Shown here: positions 45,360-54,926 of the stretch, in pieces
Layout: the number at the start of each line of letters is the position of its first letter
How positions within the stretch are numbered: the first letter of the stretch is position 1
Assembly (NCBI RefSeq): GCF_003641185.1
Contig: NZ_CP032757.1
Location: forward strand, 2,914,001-2,978,000
Length of the DNA: 64,000 nt
DNA from: Lactiplantibacillus pentosus
GTDB taxonomy: Bacteria; Bacillota; Bacilli; Lactobacillales; Lactobacillaceae
Reading direction: 5' to 3'
Notes under the pieces: generated by a model
What the model was told of the DNA's origin: nothing
Seen by the model: the letters and a program-made list of their open reading frames with translations, nothing else
Database searches by the model: none
Position numbers and translations under genes: made by a program

Positions 45360-45650
45360 CCGTTCATCATTCCTTTTCAAATAATCTTGTTATCTTAATG
45401 ATAGCGCTTCACCAGTTAAATGTATATGCATTTATCACGATGCAGGCTGCTCGTTAATTTGCCATATTTATTGCGCCATAATAACTTGCACAGCAGATTG
45501 TTATTGCTAAGTCAGCATAGCAGCGCCACGCTAATTATCAGTAATTTTATGTCGTCGCGACAACAATCGCAAGGCTAACTAATAACCGTGGTAACCTAAA
45601 AACCGTGGCCCACTTAGCGTTTCATGCCAAATGGATCACGGTTATCAAAA

Positions 45651-47408
45651 TTATTCTTTAAATTGAATCTTGACGTAATCACGATATAACGGGACGTTGG
45701 CCATTAATTCCTGATGAGTCCCGGAACCGCTGACATGCCCGTCTTCGATGAAGTAAATCTGGTCGGCATCAACAATCGTACTCAACCGGTGGGCAATCAC
45801 CAGCGTGGTACGACCCTTCATCAATTCACCCAGTGCTTGTTGCACCATCGCTTCTGATTCCGAATCCAAACTAGCCGTCGCTTCATCCAACATCAAAATC
45901 TTGGGGTCCCGTAAGAACGCCCGTGCAATTGCCAGTCGTTGCCGTTGTCCGCCACTGACTTTAACGCCGCGTTCACCGACTTGGGTATCAAGACCCTCCG
46001 CCATCGCACTGACGAAATCTGCCGCTGAAGCCAACGTCAAGACTCGCCAGAGTTCAGCGTCAGAATAGTCACGATCCGCGCCATACGTCAGGTTTTGACG
46101 AATCGTACCAGCCATAATGGCCGAATCCTGACTGACATAGCCAATCTGTGACCGCCAGCTATTAATGCTGAGGTCCTCAATATCTTGATTGCCAATCCGA
46201 ATTTGCCCGGCAGTTGGTTGATAATAACGTTCAAGCAAGCTGAAAATCGTTGATTTACCGCCACCAGAAGGCCCGGCAAACGCCACGACGGTATTGGGTT
46301 GCGCTTCAAAGCTCACGTCATGCAAGATTTGTTTATCCTCATCATAAGCAAAATCAACATGGTCCATCGCTAACGTTTCGTTGGCAACTGAATGGGTGTC
46401 ACCAGCGGTCAATTGTTCTTCAGGTTCAGCGAGTAACTCCCGAATACGGGCGGTTGACCCACTCGCCTTGGCTAAGGTCGTGAAGAATTGCCCGAGCGTA
46501 CCAGCGGGACCGATAATTTGAAACAGGTACATTAGAAAGGACACTAAGGTTCCCATCGTCATCGTGCCACTGGCGACGCGCGCCGATGCATACAGCAGCA
46601 CGCCCACGAATAGTGCCATCATCGTCGCCGTCATGACTGGACCAGAAATCGAATCATACACTGCTTCACGTAATCCGATCCGATAAAGGGTTTTGATTTG
46701 ACCCGCGCCGGTCGTCGTTTCCACTGGTTCCGCATTCGATGATTTGACCAGTCGAATTTCACTCAACGTTTCTTCCGCCGTGCCACTAAATCCCGCGAGT
46801 GCGTCTTGCCGCTCATGCCCAATCTTGCCAGTTTGGCGCATAATCGGAAACATCACTAATAAAACGATTGGAATCGCCAAGACCATGATCACGGTCATCT
46901 TCCAGTCCATCAGAACCATGATGGCGATGGCGCCGACTAACTGCATCAAGGACGTCATCATCTGTGGGAAGGCATTGGCGAGCAAGTCCTTGATCTGCGT
47001 CGAATCGTTGACGAGCCGCGAGGTCATCTCGCCCGTCTTGACGTTATCAAAGTAGCGGACTGGTAACCGCACTAATTTATGCCACAGCGTGCCACGTAAA
47101 TTCGCCACGACATTTTCACCGAAGACCCCGAGCAGTGTGCCTGATAACGCACTGATGACGGCGCTAATGAGGAACAGTGCAATCACACCGATTAGCAGTG
47201 ACTGATTGACACCATGACTAAACCCGTTGATGAGTGTCTGGGCAAACTTGGGCACCATCAATTGCGCACCCGTCGCCAATAGTCCCAATCCGAGGCCTAG
47301 CCATAGTTGCCAGTAACGAGGACTGGTATGCCGAATTAATTGTAAAAACTGTTTTAAATCAAACTTCTGACCCGCCTGACGCGAGTATGCCGTTTGTGAT
47401 CGTTCCAT
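45651..47408 (-). CDS. ABC multidrug exporter, fused membrane and ATPase domains
   Basis: 585 residues. Six membrane helices in residues 35-320 (for example LWLGLGLGLLATGAQLMVP) are followed by the nucleotide-binding domain: Walker A AGPSGGGKSTIF, Q-loop, signature VSGGQRQRLAIARA, Walker B ILMLDEATASLD and switch IAHRLSTI. It is a half-size exporter that works as a homodimer, of the LmrA/BmrA type. The MarR regulator gene lies 27 bases upstream in the same operon, so its own repressor controls it. Confidence 0.92.
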   Translation of the reverse strand: MERSQTAYSRQAGQKFDLKQFLQLIRHTSPRYWQLWLGLGLGLLATGAQLMVPKFAQTLINGFSHGVNQSLLIGVIALFLISAVISALSGTLLGVFGENVVANLRGTLWHKLVRLPVRYFDNVKTGEMTSRLVNDSTQIKDLLANAFPQMMTSLMQLVGAIAIMVLMDWKMTVIMVLAIPIVLLVMFPIMRQTGKIGHERQDALAGFSGTAEETLSEIRLVKSSNAEPVETTTGAGQIKTLYRIGLREAVYDSISGPVMTATMMALFVGVLLYASARVASGTMTMGTLVSFLMYLFQIIGPAGTLGQFFTTLAKASGSTARIRELLAEPEEQLTAGDTHSVANETLAMDHVDFAYDEDKQILHDVSFEAQPNTVVAFAGPSGGGKSTIFSLLERYYQPTAGQIRIGNQDIEDLSINSWRSQIGYVSQDSAIMAGTIRQNLTYGADRDYSDAELWRVLTLASAADFVSAMAEGLDTQVGERGVKVSGGQRQRLAIARAFLRDPKILMLDEATASLDSESEAMVQQALGELMKGRTTLVIAHRLSTIVDADQIYFIEDGHVSGSGTHQELMANVPLYRDYVKIQFKE

Positions 47409-47435
47409 TTCACTTATGCCTCGTATTTCGATTAT

Positions 47436-47972
47436 TTAGTTGAACCACCGTGGGCCCCGTCCCCACCCTGGATGAGGACCAAAACCATGTTGCTGGCCAA
47501 AGTACATCAATTCCCGAATATCAATACCATCCGCATTTGCGCGTAATTTTGCCAATAAGCGCTGCAATTGTTCGCATTCTTCGTCCGTTAGATTGCCGAA
47601 TAACTGGTCAGCTAAATCATTGGTACCTTGGACGCGATGTGCGGCCATTTCCTGTCCACGGGCACTCAATTTGATAATCACGACCCGTTTGTCACGCGGA
47701 CTTGGCTCACGCGTAATCAGTTCCGCGTCTTCCAACCGACTCAAGGTCGCGCTGACTGAACTGGGCCGGATGTCTAAAATTTCGGCAATCTCAGCATTCG
47801 TCAAGCCCGCTGGCGCATCCGCTAATACCCGCAAAATCCCCATCTGGCCGCGACCACCCCGATCATTACCACGGTCACCAAAATGAAATTGTTGGGCCAT
47901 TGCCATCATGAACGCCCGATTCTGAAACAATTGACCAAAACTATTGAATAAATCTCGATTATGATCTGTCAT
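47436..47972 (-). CDS. MarR family regulator of the ABC exporter
   Basis: 178 residues. The winged helix includes LTNAEIAEILDIRPSSVSATLSRLEDAELITREPS (positions 58-92) and the wing DKRVVIIKLSARG. The C-terminus is Gly/His/Trp-rich (GFGPHPGWGRGPRW) and the N-terminal part has Gly/Arg repeats. These tails are seen in some lactobacillal MarR proteins. Inverted repeat TTAGTTAG/CTAACTAA at 48016-48047 is the probable operator, so the operon is autoregulated and induced by a drug-like ligand. Confidence 0.88.
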   Translation of the reverse strand: MTDHNRDLFNSFGQLFQNRAFMMAMAQQFHFGDRGNDRGGRGQMGILRVLADAPAGLTNAEIAEILDIRPSSVSATLSRLEDAELITREPSPRDKRVVIIKLSARGQEMAAHRVQGTNDLADQLFGNLTDEECEQLQRLLAKLRANADGIDIRELMYFGQQHGFGPHPGWGRGPRWFN

Positions 47973-48015
47973 GAAATCATCCTCCTACGAATTTGAATGA
48001 CATTATGTTAGCACG

Positions 48016-48047
48016 TTAGTTAGATTAATACAACAAAAACTAACTAA
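48016..48047. promoter_or_regulatory. MarR operator-like inverted repeat
   Basis: TTAGTTAG, 16 bases, CTAACTAA, immediately upstream of the marR gene, with a further TTAG-like copy at both sides. Confidence 0.6.
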
Positions 48048-48065
48048 TTTTCTAACATTTAGCGT

Positions 48066-48108
48066 AAAAAACAGCTTGGGCCCTGTCATAACAAGGTTCA
48101 AGCTGTTT
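48066..48108 (-). terminator. Terminator of the nitroreductase gene
   Basis: AAACAGCTTG/CAAGCTGTTT-type stem with G-T pairs, T-run on the minus strand. Confidence 0.7.
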
Positions 48109-48204
48109 AAAAAAATCATAGAAATTAGTCATCACGTCTAATATTTGATTGCAAACACCCACGATAACTAAATTTAAAATTCACGTTTTAACAGAATTAG
48201 TCTC

Positions 48205-48858
48205 TTAACAGAATTCCGTCACTTGACTGCCATCATACCGGGTCGTCGTAATCGGTTGACTGGCCGCCTTACCAATGGCAATCGCCATGACTGGCACGTA
48301 CCGTTTAGGATCAAGGCCAAACGTCGTCGCAACTTTATCCGCAGCATAGCCAGCAATCGGATTGGTGTCATAGCCGTGAGCCCGGGCAATCAGTAACAGT
48401 TGCATCGCTGCCATACTACTGTCGATCATCGCATCGGCTTTCAGGAATTCAGGCGTCGCGTTTTCATACATTGGCAGGAACGTCTTGAAGATTTCGTCCC
48501 GTTTTTCAGGCGTGATGCGTCCTTCTTCACAAGCTTTGTTCCAAACATCGCGATAAACCAAGTGTGACTGAGTATCGCCTAAAACGAAAATCATTGCGGA
48601 ACAGGAATCAATTTGTGGATAGTTGAATTTCATCAGGACGGACTTAGCTTTTGCCTTACCTTCTGCCGTATCCGCAACCACAAAATGCCAGGATTGCAAA
48701 TTGCAAGCTGATGGGGCGCTGATGGTCTCATCGATAATCGTCTGTAATTCAGTCCGGTCAATCTTAACGGCTGGATCAAATTGGCGAACTGATTGCCGGT
48801 TAAACACAACGTCTTTAAAATCATTATTCTTAATATTAGTCGTCATTGTTGCAGTCAT
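48205..48858 (-). CDS. Nitroreductase family protein
   Basis: 217 residues from the ATG at 48858 (GAGGAGTG upstream). FNRQSVRQFDPAVKI is the FMN phosphate motif, SAPSACNLQSWHFVV the flavin-binding loop, and IAGYAADKVATTFGL and VMAIAIGKAA the later motifs. It reduces nitro or quinone compounds with NAD(P)H and FMN. Single gene upstream of the MarR-ABC operon and on the same strand; a terminator separates them. Confidence 0.88.
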   Translation of the reverse strand: MTATMTTNIKNNDFKDVVFNRQSVRQFDPAVKIDRTELQTIIDETISAPSACNLQSWHFVVADTAEGKAKAKSVLMKFNYPQIDSCSAMIFVLGDTQSHLVYRDVWNKACEEGRITPEKRDEIFKTFLPMYENATPEFLKADAMIDSSMAAMQLLLIARAHGYDTNPIAGYAADKVATTFGLDPKRYVPVMAIAIGKAASQPITTTRYDGSQVTEFC

Positions 48859-49313
48859 ATTAAACACTCCTCGTTCGTTTAATCTGTGTATTTTCCTAGA
48901 TATTGAATCCGTTTACATTTCCATTATAACCGATTTTGTGTCTAACTTCACAATTATTTTGGCAGCGTTGCCATTGATTAGTTATTGGCTCGAAACGCAC
49001 ACCCGGATTTGGATAACCGCAACTCATGTCAAATTACAATCGTCAATTACGCCACGTCTACTTCTGTAATGAAAAACGTCATCAGTATCTATCAGCAACT
49101 GCCACAATCCCGGCGATGCCAGTTATATTAAAAACTGCTGCACTCAGTTACGACCAATATTTATTTTCGCACTAATTACCACCCGTCATTATTCATACCA
49201 GTATTATTAAATGCTGGCTGTTCCCTCCCCTAACCTACTTGGGTAATTAGACCAGTTATCCCGATTAAGTCAGCTAAAATAAACCAATGGACTATACCAA
49301 TATAACGCGATTG
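48859..49313. other. Long leader/intergenic region before the PTS gene
   Basis: About 455 bases with no gene. The nitroreductase promoter lies at its left edge and the PTS promoter with a cre-like site at its right. I see no terminator in it. Confidence 0.3.
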
Positions 49314-49327
49314 AAAAAGCGCTTACA
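49314..49327. promoter_or_regulatory. cre-like site upstream of the EIICBA gene
   Basis: AAAAAGCGCTTACA fits TGWAANCGNTNWCA at 12 of 14 positions (the first two differ). Position fits CcpA control of the PTS gene. Confidence 0.55.
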
Positions 49328-49384
49328 AGGCCGTACAATAATGATTGCACTTATTAATTAATCACTTTTAGGGGGATTTTGTAC

Positions 49385-51376
49385 ATGAAGAATTACTTAC
49401 AACGCATGGGTCGTTCACTGCAATTGCCCGTCGCCGTCCTACCAGCCGCCGCGCTGCTGGTTGGGATTGGGAACTGGTGGGCAGCCGCCAGTAACGATAT
49501 CGTCGCGCACTTCTTACAAGCTGGCGGTAACGCTGTTTTGGGGCAGTTACCACTACTGTTCGCCGTCGGATTAGCCTTAGGGATGTCCAAGGACAAGGAT
49601 GGCGCTGCAGCCCTAGCCGGCCTCGTTGCCTTCGAATTACCGACCAACGTTTTGAAGCCTGAGTCAGTGGCAACGCTGCTCAATATTAAGATTGCGACCG
49701 TCAATCCAGCTTTTAATCAAATTGGAAACGTTCTCATCGGGATTCTTTCTGGTCTGATCGCAGCTGCACTGTATAATCGTTTTCACGAAACTAAGTTGCC
49801 AATGGCGTTGTCCTTCTTTAGTGGCAAACGCTTAGTTCCAATTTTAGCCGCAGTGACGATGCTGCTCGTCAGTGTCGTCCTGCTGATCGTTTGGCCACCC
49901 GTTTATGATGTACTGGTTGCCTTTGGTAAGCTTATTGTTGGCTTTGGCGCAGTTGGTGCCGGACTCTACGGCTTCTTCAACCGTCTATTGATTCCCACTG
50001 GACTGCATCAAGCCCTGAACTCCGTTTTCTGGTTCGACGTCGCTGGCATCAATGATATTGGGAAATTCATCGCTCACAAAGGAGTCAAAGGGATTACCGG
50101 GATGTATCAAGGTGGCTTCTTTCCCGTCATGATGTTTGGTCTTCCAGCCGGAGCGTATGCAATTTATCGCAATGCACGCCCTGAACGCAAAGTTGAAACG
50201 GCCTCATTGATGATGGCCGGGGCCTTCGCTTCCTTCTTCACCGGGGTAACGGAACCCTTGGAATTCTCATTCATGTTCGTCGCCTGGCCGCTCTACGTGT
50301 TGCACGCTGTTTTCACTGGCTTATCCTTAGGATTTGCCGCCTTCATGCATTGGACCGCTGGATTTGGCTTCTCAGCCGGCTTCGTTGATTACGTGCTCAG
50401 TCTGAGCAACCCGATTGCCAATCATCCACTGATGCTGATTCCACAAGGCTTAGTTCTAGCTGCGATTTACTACTTCGGCTTTAATTTTGCCATCAAGAAG
50501 TTCCATCTGATGACACCTGGTCGCGAACCGATCACTGCCGACGATGCCGATGATTTGGCATTAGCTTCGGTTGCCACGGATGCTGATGATGACAAGTATA
50601 CCCGTCAAGCCAAGCAAATTTATGCCGCATTAGGCGGTGCCGACAACTTGACGGTTATCGACAATTGTACGACGCGATTGCGGCTCCAACTCAAAGACAC
50701 AGGCACGATCAACGAAGCCGCCATCAAACACAGTGGCGCTGCCGGCATCAATAAGTTGGATGAACACAACTTGCAAATTATTATCGGAACTGAAGTCCAA
50801 TTCGTCGCTGACGCGCTTACTAAGCTGAAAGCCGCCAATGCGCCGATTTCGACCACGTTAACTTCAAATGAAGAAGACCCCACAACTACTGAAATGCCGG
50901 GTATCACGAGTGGTGTGACAACTGATTTTTACAGCGTGGCGAACGGCCAATATGTCGACATTGAGGCAGTAGCAGACAAGACCTTTGCGGATAAAATGCT
51001 CGGCGATGGATTCGCCATCAATCCAAGTGACGGGACGATTTGTGCGCCCATCGATGGTACCGTCAGCACCGTCTTCCCCACCAAACACGCGATTGGTTTC
51101 AAGACCGCATCCGGCCTCGAAATTCTGCTACACATGGGAATTGACACCGTTGAACTAAACGGCGCTCCCTTCGAGATTCTTGTTCAGGCTGACCAACCCG
51201 TTCAACATGGTGAAGTCGTAGCCAAGGTTGATTTAGCCGCAATTAACACCGCTGGCAAGGACGCCACGATGATGGTCATCATCACCAACATGGCCGCCGT
51301 CAACTTGATGAAATTCAAGATGCTCAGTAACCAAGTCAACGTCAGCGATGAAATCATGCTAGTCACTACCAAGTAA
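49385..51376 (+). CDS. PTS EIICBA for N-acetylglucosamine/glucose-type sugars
   Basis: 663 residues from the ATG at 49385 (AGGGGG upstream). EIIC spans residues 1-380, beginning RMGRSLQLPVAVLPAAALLV, with LIPTGLHQALN and FFTGVTEPLEFSFMF. The EIIB region around 400-475 has the phospho-Cys in IDNCTTRLRL. The EIIA region (530-660) has GFAINPSDGTICAPIDGTV and the phospho-His in ILLHMGIDTVEL. The N-terminus resembles NagE. All domains and active residues are present. Transport with phosphorylation gives sugar 6-phosphate. A cre-like site points to glucose control. Confidence 0.92.
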   Translation: MKNYLQRMGRSLQLPVAVLPAAALLVGIGNWWAAASNDIVAHFLQAGGNAVLGQLPLLFAVGLALGMSKDKDGAAALAGLVAFELPTNVLKPESVATLLNIKIATVNPAFNQIGNVLIGILSGLIAAALYNRFHETKLPMALSFFSGKRLVPILAAVTMLLVSVVLLIVWPPVYDVLVAFGKLIVGFGAVGAGLYGFFNRLLIPTGLHQALNSVFWFDVAGINDIGKFIAHKGVKGITGMYQGGFFPVMMFGLPAGAYAIYRNARPERKVETASLMMAGAFASFFTGVTEPLEFSFMFVAWPLYVLHAVFTGLSLGFAAFMHWTAGFGFSAGFVDYVLSLSNPIANHPLMLIPQGLVLAAIYYFGFNFAIKKFHLMTPGREPITADDADDLALASVATDADDDKYTRQAKQIYAALGGADNLTVIDNCTTRLRLQLKDTGTINEAAIKHSGAAGINKLDEHNLQIIIGTEVQFVADALTKLKAANAPISTTLTSNEEDPTTTEMPGITSGVTTDFYSVANGQYVDIEAVADKTFADKMLGDGFAINPSDGTICAPIDGTVSTVFPTKHAIGFKTASGLEILLHMGIDTVELNGAPFEILVQADQPVQHGEVVAKVDLAAINTAGKDATMMVIITNMAAVNLMKFKMLSNQVNVSDEIMLVTTK

Positions 51377-51481
51377 GGGACAAGGTTTGGTGGCGTTTCA
51401 TTCATCACATCGGATCGTTTGGTCAGCTAGACTGCCGATTGTTCGTTAATAAAATAAACGTTATGCTGGCGTCACCAATCC

Positions 51482-51531
51482 AAAAGCCGGTTCCACAAGG
51501 TGGTTGAAACCCACTCGTGGAACCGGCTTTT
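51482..51531 (+). terminator. Terminator of the EIICBA gene
   Basis: AAAAGCCGGTTCCAC/GTGGAACCGGCTTTT 15-bp stem around a 17-base loop. Confidence 0.85.
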
Positions 51532-51828
51532 AATATGGAAACACTTGGGCTAATAATTTTCAGACAATTATTTTTAGTCCTTCAGTGTCAATCCGCTTAA
51601 AATCAGCGTTTTAGTGCACATTCAAGACTTAGTGTAACCAGCGAATTCATGAGGTTGATTGCCAGCAATGTACACCCTGTGAATATTTACGTCTATAAAT
51701 ATAAATGTTACCATCAAACTAAGTTAACACTACTTGCACTGAACTTGACAGTAACCCTGCAGTAACAGCGGTCATCACCCCAAATGAACGCCCACCGCAT
51801 CAGTGCGATAAAATCGAGGAGGCCCACC

Positions 51829-51930
51829 ATGTCCGTATACACCGGAGATTACATCTTCATCATATCCGTCGTCGCCTTTTTTCTCATCGTCGGCGGCATC
51901 ATCTGGTTAATCGCCCGCCGATTACATTAA
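51829..51930 (+). CDS. Small membrane protein, 33 residues
   Basis: ATG at 51829 with GAGGAGG eight bases upstream. The product starts MSVYTGDYIFI, has one hydrophobic helix (YIFIISVVAFFLIVGGIIWL) and a basic end (IARRLH). A terminator follows 24 bases after the stop. Strong ribosome site and terminator make it a credible gene. Function unknown; similar size to type I toxin or small regulatory membrane peptides, but no antisense RNA is evident. Confidence 0.6.
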   Translation: MSVYTGDYIFIISVVAFFLIVGGIIWLIARRLH

Positions 51931-51953
51931 TCGGTGCGGTCCCGACTAATCAC

Positions 51954-51995
51954 AAAGGCGCAGCGGTCTCGAAATCGACCTGCTACGCCTTTTTT
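51954..51995 (+). terminator. Terminator of the 33-residue gene
   Basis: AAAGGCGCAGCGGTC/GACCTGCTACGCCTTT stem with one mismatch, then TTTTTT. Confidence 0.75.
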
Positions 51996-51997
51996 AG

Positions 51998-52765
51998 TTA
52001 CCCTGCAAACATCGTCAACAATTCATCCGCCTGCAGCGCTTGTTTGGCTGCCCCACGGACATCTAACTTGATCTGGCCGTCTTGGACCATCACCAAACGG
52101 TCGCCGTACGCAAGCGCATCACTCATCTTGTGGGTAATCATCATGGTCGTCAGCTGATTAGCCATCACAATTTTTTGCGTCAACGCCATCACCTCGGCGC
52201 TCGTTTGTGGGTCAAGGGCGGCGGTGTGCTCGTCTAACAGTAACAATTCAGGGTGGCTGAGCGTGGCCATCAATAAGGATAAGGCCTGTCGCTGCCCACC
52301 CGACAAGTATTTCACCTGGGTATTCAAACGCTGTTCCAAGCCCATGTTGAGGCTAGCCAATAAGTTCAAATACTGCGCTTCTTGGTCACGACGCCAATAC
52401 CGACGCAGACTCAAGCTTCCGGTATGCCGCGCCGCTAACGTTAAGTTCTGGGCAACGCTCAAGTCACCCGCTGTCCCTAATTTGGGATCCTGAAAGACGC
52501 GGGCGACCCACCGTGAGCGGTACGCAACGGGCCGATTGGTTACCTGGTGCCCGGCTAGTTCGATTTCCCCGGCATCGGTGCTGAGCGTACCGGCAATCGT
52601 GTTGAGCAGTGTCGACTTACCAGCCCCATTATTGCCAATCACGGCCACGAATTCGCCGGGTTCAATCGTTAGATTCACGTCCTTTAAGACGTGCCGCTCG
52701 TTGCTGGTTCCCGGAAAGAAGACCTTTTGTAAGTGTTGTACGTTCAGAATGGCTGGTTGTGGCAT
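51998..52765 (-). CDS. ABC transporter ATPase (TrpZ-like)
   Basis: 255 residues from the ATG at 52765 (GGAG upstream). Walker A VIGNNGAGKSTLLN, signature YLSGGQRQALSLLMA, Walker B LLLLDEHTAALDP and switch ITHKMSDAL. It belongs to the group that pairs with TrpX-type binding proteins for aromatic or other amino acid-like ligands. It overlaps the permease gene by 104 bases, more than usual. Confidence 0.88.
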   Translation of the reverse strand: MPQPAILNVQHLQKVFFPGTSNERHVLKDVNLTIEPGEFVAVIGNNGAGKSTLLNTIAGTLSTDAGEIELAGHQVTNRPVAYRSRWVARVFQDPKLGTAGDLSVAQNLTLAARHTGSLSLRRYWRRDQEAQYLNLLASLNMGLEQRLNTQVKYLSGGQRQALSLLMATLSHPELLLLDEHTAALDPQTSAEVMALTQKIVMANQLTTMMITHKMSDALAYGDRLVMVQDGQIKLDVRGAAKQALQADELLTMFAG

Positions 52766-53663
52766 ATTGATCGACTCCAATCTCTTTGAGGTACCGGCGC
52801 AATTGTCGTTTGGTCCGGTATTTATTTTGTAATAGTGGCAAACAAATCACGATAACGAGAATCACTGCGGATAAAATCTTAAGGTCGTTGACCGGGAAGC
52901 CTAGGCCCATCGCTAACGTTAATAGGTAACGATAAACGATGGCCCCAACGACCATCCCAGTCAAACGGACCCACATTTGGCGGCCGTGTAAGAAGATTTC
53001 ACCGACGAGGACTGACGCTAGGCCAATCACAATCGTTCCGATGCCCATCCCGATATCCGCATAACCGTTGCTCTGAGCAATCAGCCCACCTGATAAGGCA
53101 ATCAGCCCGTTGGATAGCATGTAGCCAATAATCACCATTCGATCAGTATAAATACCGTTGGCGGCACTCATTGCCGGGTTGTTCCCCGTCGCCATCAAGG
53201 ACAAGCCCAACCGAGTCGCAAATAGCCAGATCAGTACGATCACGACCATTAGCGTGACGCTGGCACCCACAACGATTGTTTGCAAGTCCGGTGACCAGCT
53301 GGCTGGTAAACCCATCATCAACGTTTTTTGCGCGAGTAGCGGGATGTTCGCCTTACCCATAATGTGCATATTGATTGAATACAACCCGGTCATCGTTAAA
53401 ATTCCGGCCAGTAATGACGGCATTTTCAACTTAGTATCGAGCATCCCAGTCACCCATCCGGCGGCACAGCCACTGATGAAGCCAAGTAGGCTGGCGGTCA
53501 CCGCCGATTGCCCAGCTAACATCGCACTAATCGTCACCGCCGCCCCGAGCGGGAAGCTACCTTCCGTCGTCAAATCTGGAATGTTCAGAATTCTGAAAGT
53601 TAAGAAGACCCCAATCACGAGTGGCGCCCATAATAATCCCTGACCAATACTTGTCGTTAACAT
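52662..53663 (-). CDS. ABC transporter permease (TrpY-like)
   Basis: 333 residues, about eight hydrophobic segments: FRILNIPDLTTEGSFPLGA and VMIGYMLSNGLIALSGGLIAQS-like regions match the permease family of TrpXYZ systems. The tail after YLKEIGVDQYATTS (about 30 residues) runs over the ATPase start in another frame and looks non-conserved. This may be an extension from loss of an earlier stop. Middle gene of a three-gene operon. Confidence 0.85.
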   Translation of the reverse strand: MLTTSIGQGLLWAPLVIGVFLTFRILNIPDLTTEGSFPLGAAVTISAMLAGQSAVTASLLGFISGCAAGWVTGMLDTKLKMPSLLAGILTMTGLYSINMHIMGKANIPLLAQKTLMMGLPASWSPDLQTIVVGASVTLMVVIVLIWLFATRLGLSLMATGNNPAMSAANGIYTDRMVIIGYMLSNGLIALSGGLIAQSNGYADIGMGIGTIVIGLASVLVGEIFLHGRQMWVRLTGMVVGAIVYRYLLTLAMGLGFPVNDLKILSAVILVIVICLPLLQNKYRTKRQLRRYLKEIGVDQYATTSHSERTTLTKGLLSGNQQRAARLKGRESND

Positions 53664-53690
53664 CTTATTTCGACTCCTTTCGTGACGCGC

Positions 53691-54656
53691 CTAAGGTTGT
53701 TTGATACTACTTGGTTTGATTCCAATCGCGTTGGCATTTGACTTATTGACATACAGGTGTAACTTATCAGCCGTTTGCACCGCCATCGTCTGTGGCTTCT
53801 GCTTTTTAACTAACACTTGGTAGGCCATCTTCCCAGTCTGTTCGCCTAATTCATAGTAGTTCAGCCCATAGGTCGCCGTGCCGCCATCTTCGGCCATTTC
53901 AATCGAACCAGTCACCACTGGTAGTTTGGCAGCGGCTGCTTTCTGACCGATCGTCTTCATCGCACTCGCCATCAAGTTATCCGTCGGCAAGTACAGCCCA
54001 GAAATCTGACCTGTCAAACCGGCTAAGACACTCGCGACATCATTAGTACTGGTGGCGCTGACGACCTTTAAATCAATGTGATGCTTCTTGGCATACGCCT
54101 TGGCGATCTTGACTTGTAACACGGAATTTTCTTCCGATGAGTTATACATCATCCCTAACGGCTTATTGCCAGTCGCCATATTTTTCAGCAGTTGTAATTG
54201 CTTCCCGACCGGCATCAAATCGCTCGTCCCACTGACATTATTTTGCGGTTTGGTATCACTCTTGACCAATCCGGCAGCCTTTAAATCCGTGACCGCTGTC
54301 ACTAGGGTCGGTATACTGGTCGTCTTTTTTGCCAGCGCCTGAGCAGCGGGCGTCGCAATTCCCACTAGCAGATCATTCTTTTGTTGAACTAACTGCTGGC
54401 TCATCGTGTTCAAGTTGCTTTGGTCGCCCTGCGCATTCAAGTAGCGATACTTGACCTTGAGCTTGCTACCATGCGCCTTCAATTCTTTTTGTAATCCGGC
54501 TTTGAAGCCTTTGCGTGCCTGGTCCAATGATCCGTGTTGCACCACTTGTAAAATCCCGATCGAAACGGTCTTCTTGTTAGCCGTTACTTGTTGTCCACAA
54601 CCGGCGAGCAGTAAGCCGGCACCTAAAATAACACCCGTTAAAATTGTCTTTTTCAT
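53691..54656 (-). CDS. ABC transporter substrate-binding lipoprotein (TrpX-like)
   Basis: 321 residues from the ATG at 54656 (AAGGGG upstream). The lipobox LLLAGC (Cys at 20) anchors it outside the membrane. VSIGILQVVQHGSLDQARKGF and the Type I periplasmic fold (LLVGIATPAAQALAKK, SGLYLPTDNLMASAMKTIG) match the ABC_sub_bind/TrpX family. The genes are predicted importers of tryptophan or related ligands. Here the operon starts with a leader peptide rich in Phe codons, which points to phenylalanine or another aromatic amino acid as the regulated ligand (inference). Confidence 0.88.
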   Translation of the reverse strand: MKKTILTGVILGAGLLLAGCGQQVTANKKTVSIGILQVVQHGSLDQARKGFKAGLQKELKAHGSKLKVKYRYLNAQGDQSNLNTMSQQLVQQKNDLLVGIATPAAQALAKKTTSIPTLVTAVTDLKAAGLVKSDTKPQNNVSGTSDLMPVGKQLQLLKNMATGNKPLGMMYNSSEENSVLQVKIAKAYAKKHHIDLKVVSATSTNDVASVLAGLTGQISGLYLPTDNLMASAMKTIGQKAAAAKLPVVTGSIEMAEDGGTATYGLNYYELGEQTGKMAYQVLVKKQKPQTMAVQTADKLHLYVNKSNANAIGIKPSSIKQP

Positions 54657-54735
54657 CTTGAAATTCCCCTTAATCGTTGTGTGATTTGCCCCAATACCAT
54701 CAACGTCTTGATGAACCGGACTGAAAATAAAAAAA

Positions 54736-54771
54736 CACCAGCTAGATTCTCGGAAGAATCCACCTGGTGTT
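54736..54771 (-). terminator. Attenuator terminator before the TrpX-like gene
   Basis: ACACCAG/CTGGTGT outer stem with an inner GGATTC/GAATC on the minus strand, then TTTTTTTATTTT. It stands 80 bases before the first structural gene, so it ends transcription in the leader. Confidence 0.85.
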
Positions 54772-54774
54772 TTA

Positions 54775-54926
54775 TCGGGCCCGATATTTTTCCAGATAGA
54801 TTGTCCCTGCATCTATCTGGCGTTTAAGTCATGTTGAATAACTTTAGCTCTCGATAGATACAAACGCGTTGCGTGCGCTTGTATCCATCAAACGAATACA
54901 AACGCTATCTAAAGAAAAAGCTAAAG
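54775..54926 (-). promoter_or_regulatory. Leader RNA with mutually exclusive hairpins (attenuator)
   Basis: In plus-strand coordinates, 54875-54884 (GCGCTTGTAT) can pair with 54896-54905 (ATACAAACGC), next to the leader-peptide stop, or with the identical sequence 54858-54867. The Phe-codon segment 54919-54926 (AGCTAAAG) can pair with 54842-54849 (CTTTAGCT). A further hairpin lies at 54792-54820 (CCAGATAGAT/ATCTATCTGG). These alternatives precede the terminator, the layout of translation-coupled attenuation. No T-box sequence was found. Confidence 0.6.

Noticed and set aside
54657..54812. Upstream in-frame extension of the TrpX-like binding protein
   Set aside because: It would run through the terminator hairpin and lacks a ribosome site. 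The ATG at 54656 has one and gives a proper lipoprotein signal.
54736..54830. T-box riboswitch before the ABC operon
   Set aside because: The conserved T-box sequence (AGGGTGGNACCGCG) is absent. The AGGTGGATTC present belongs to the terminator stem.
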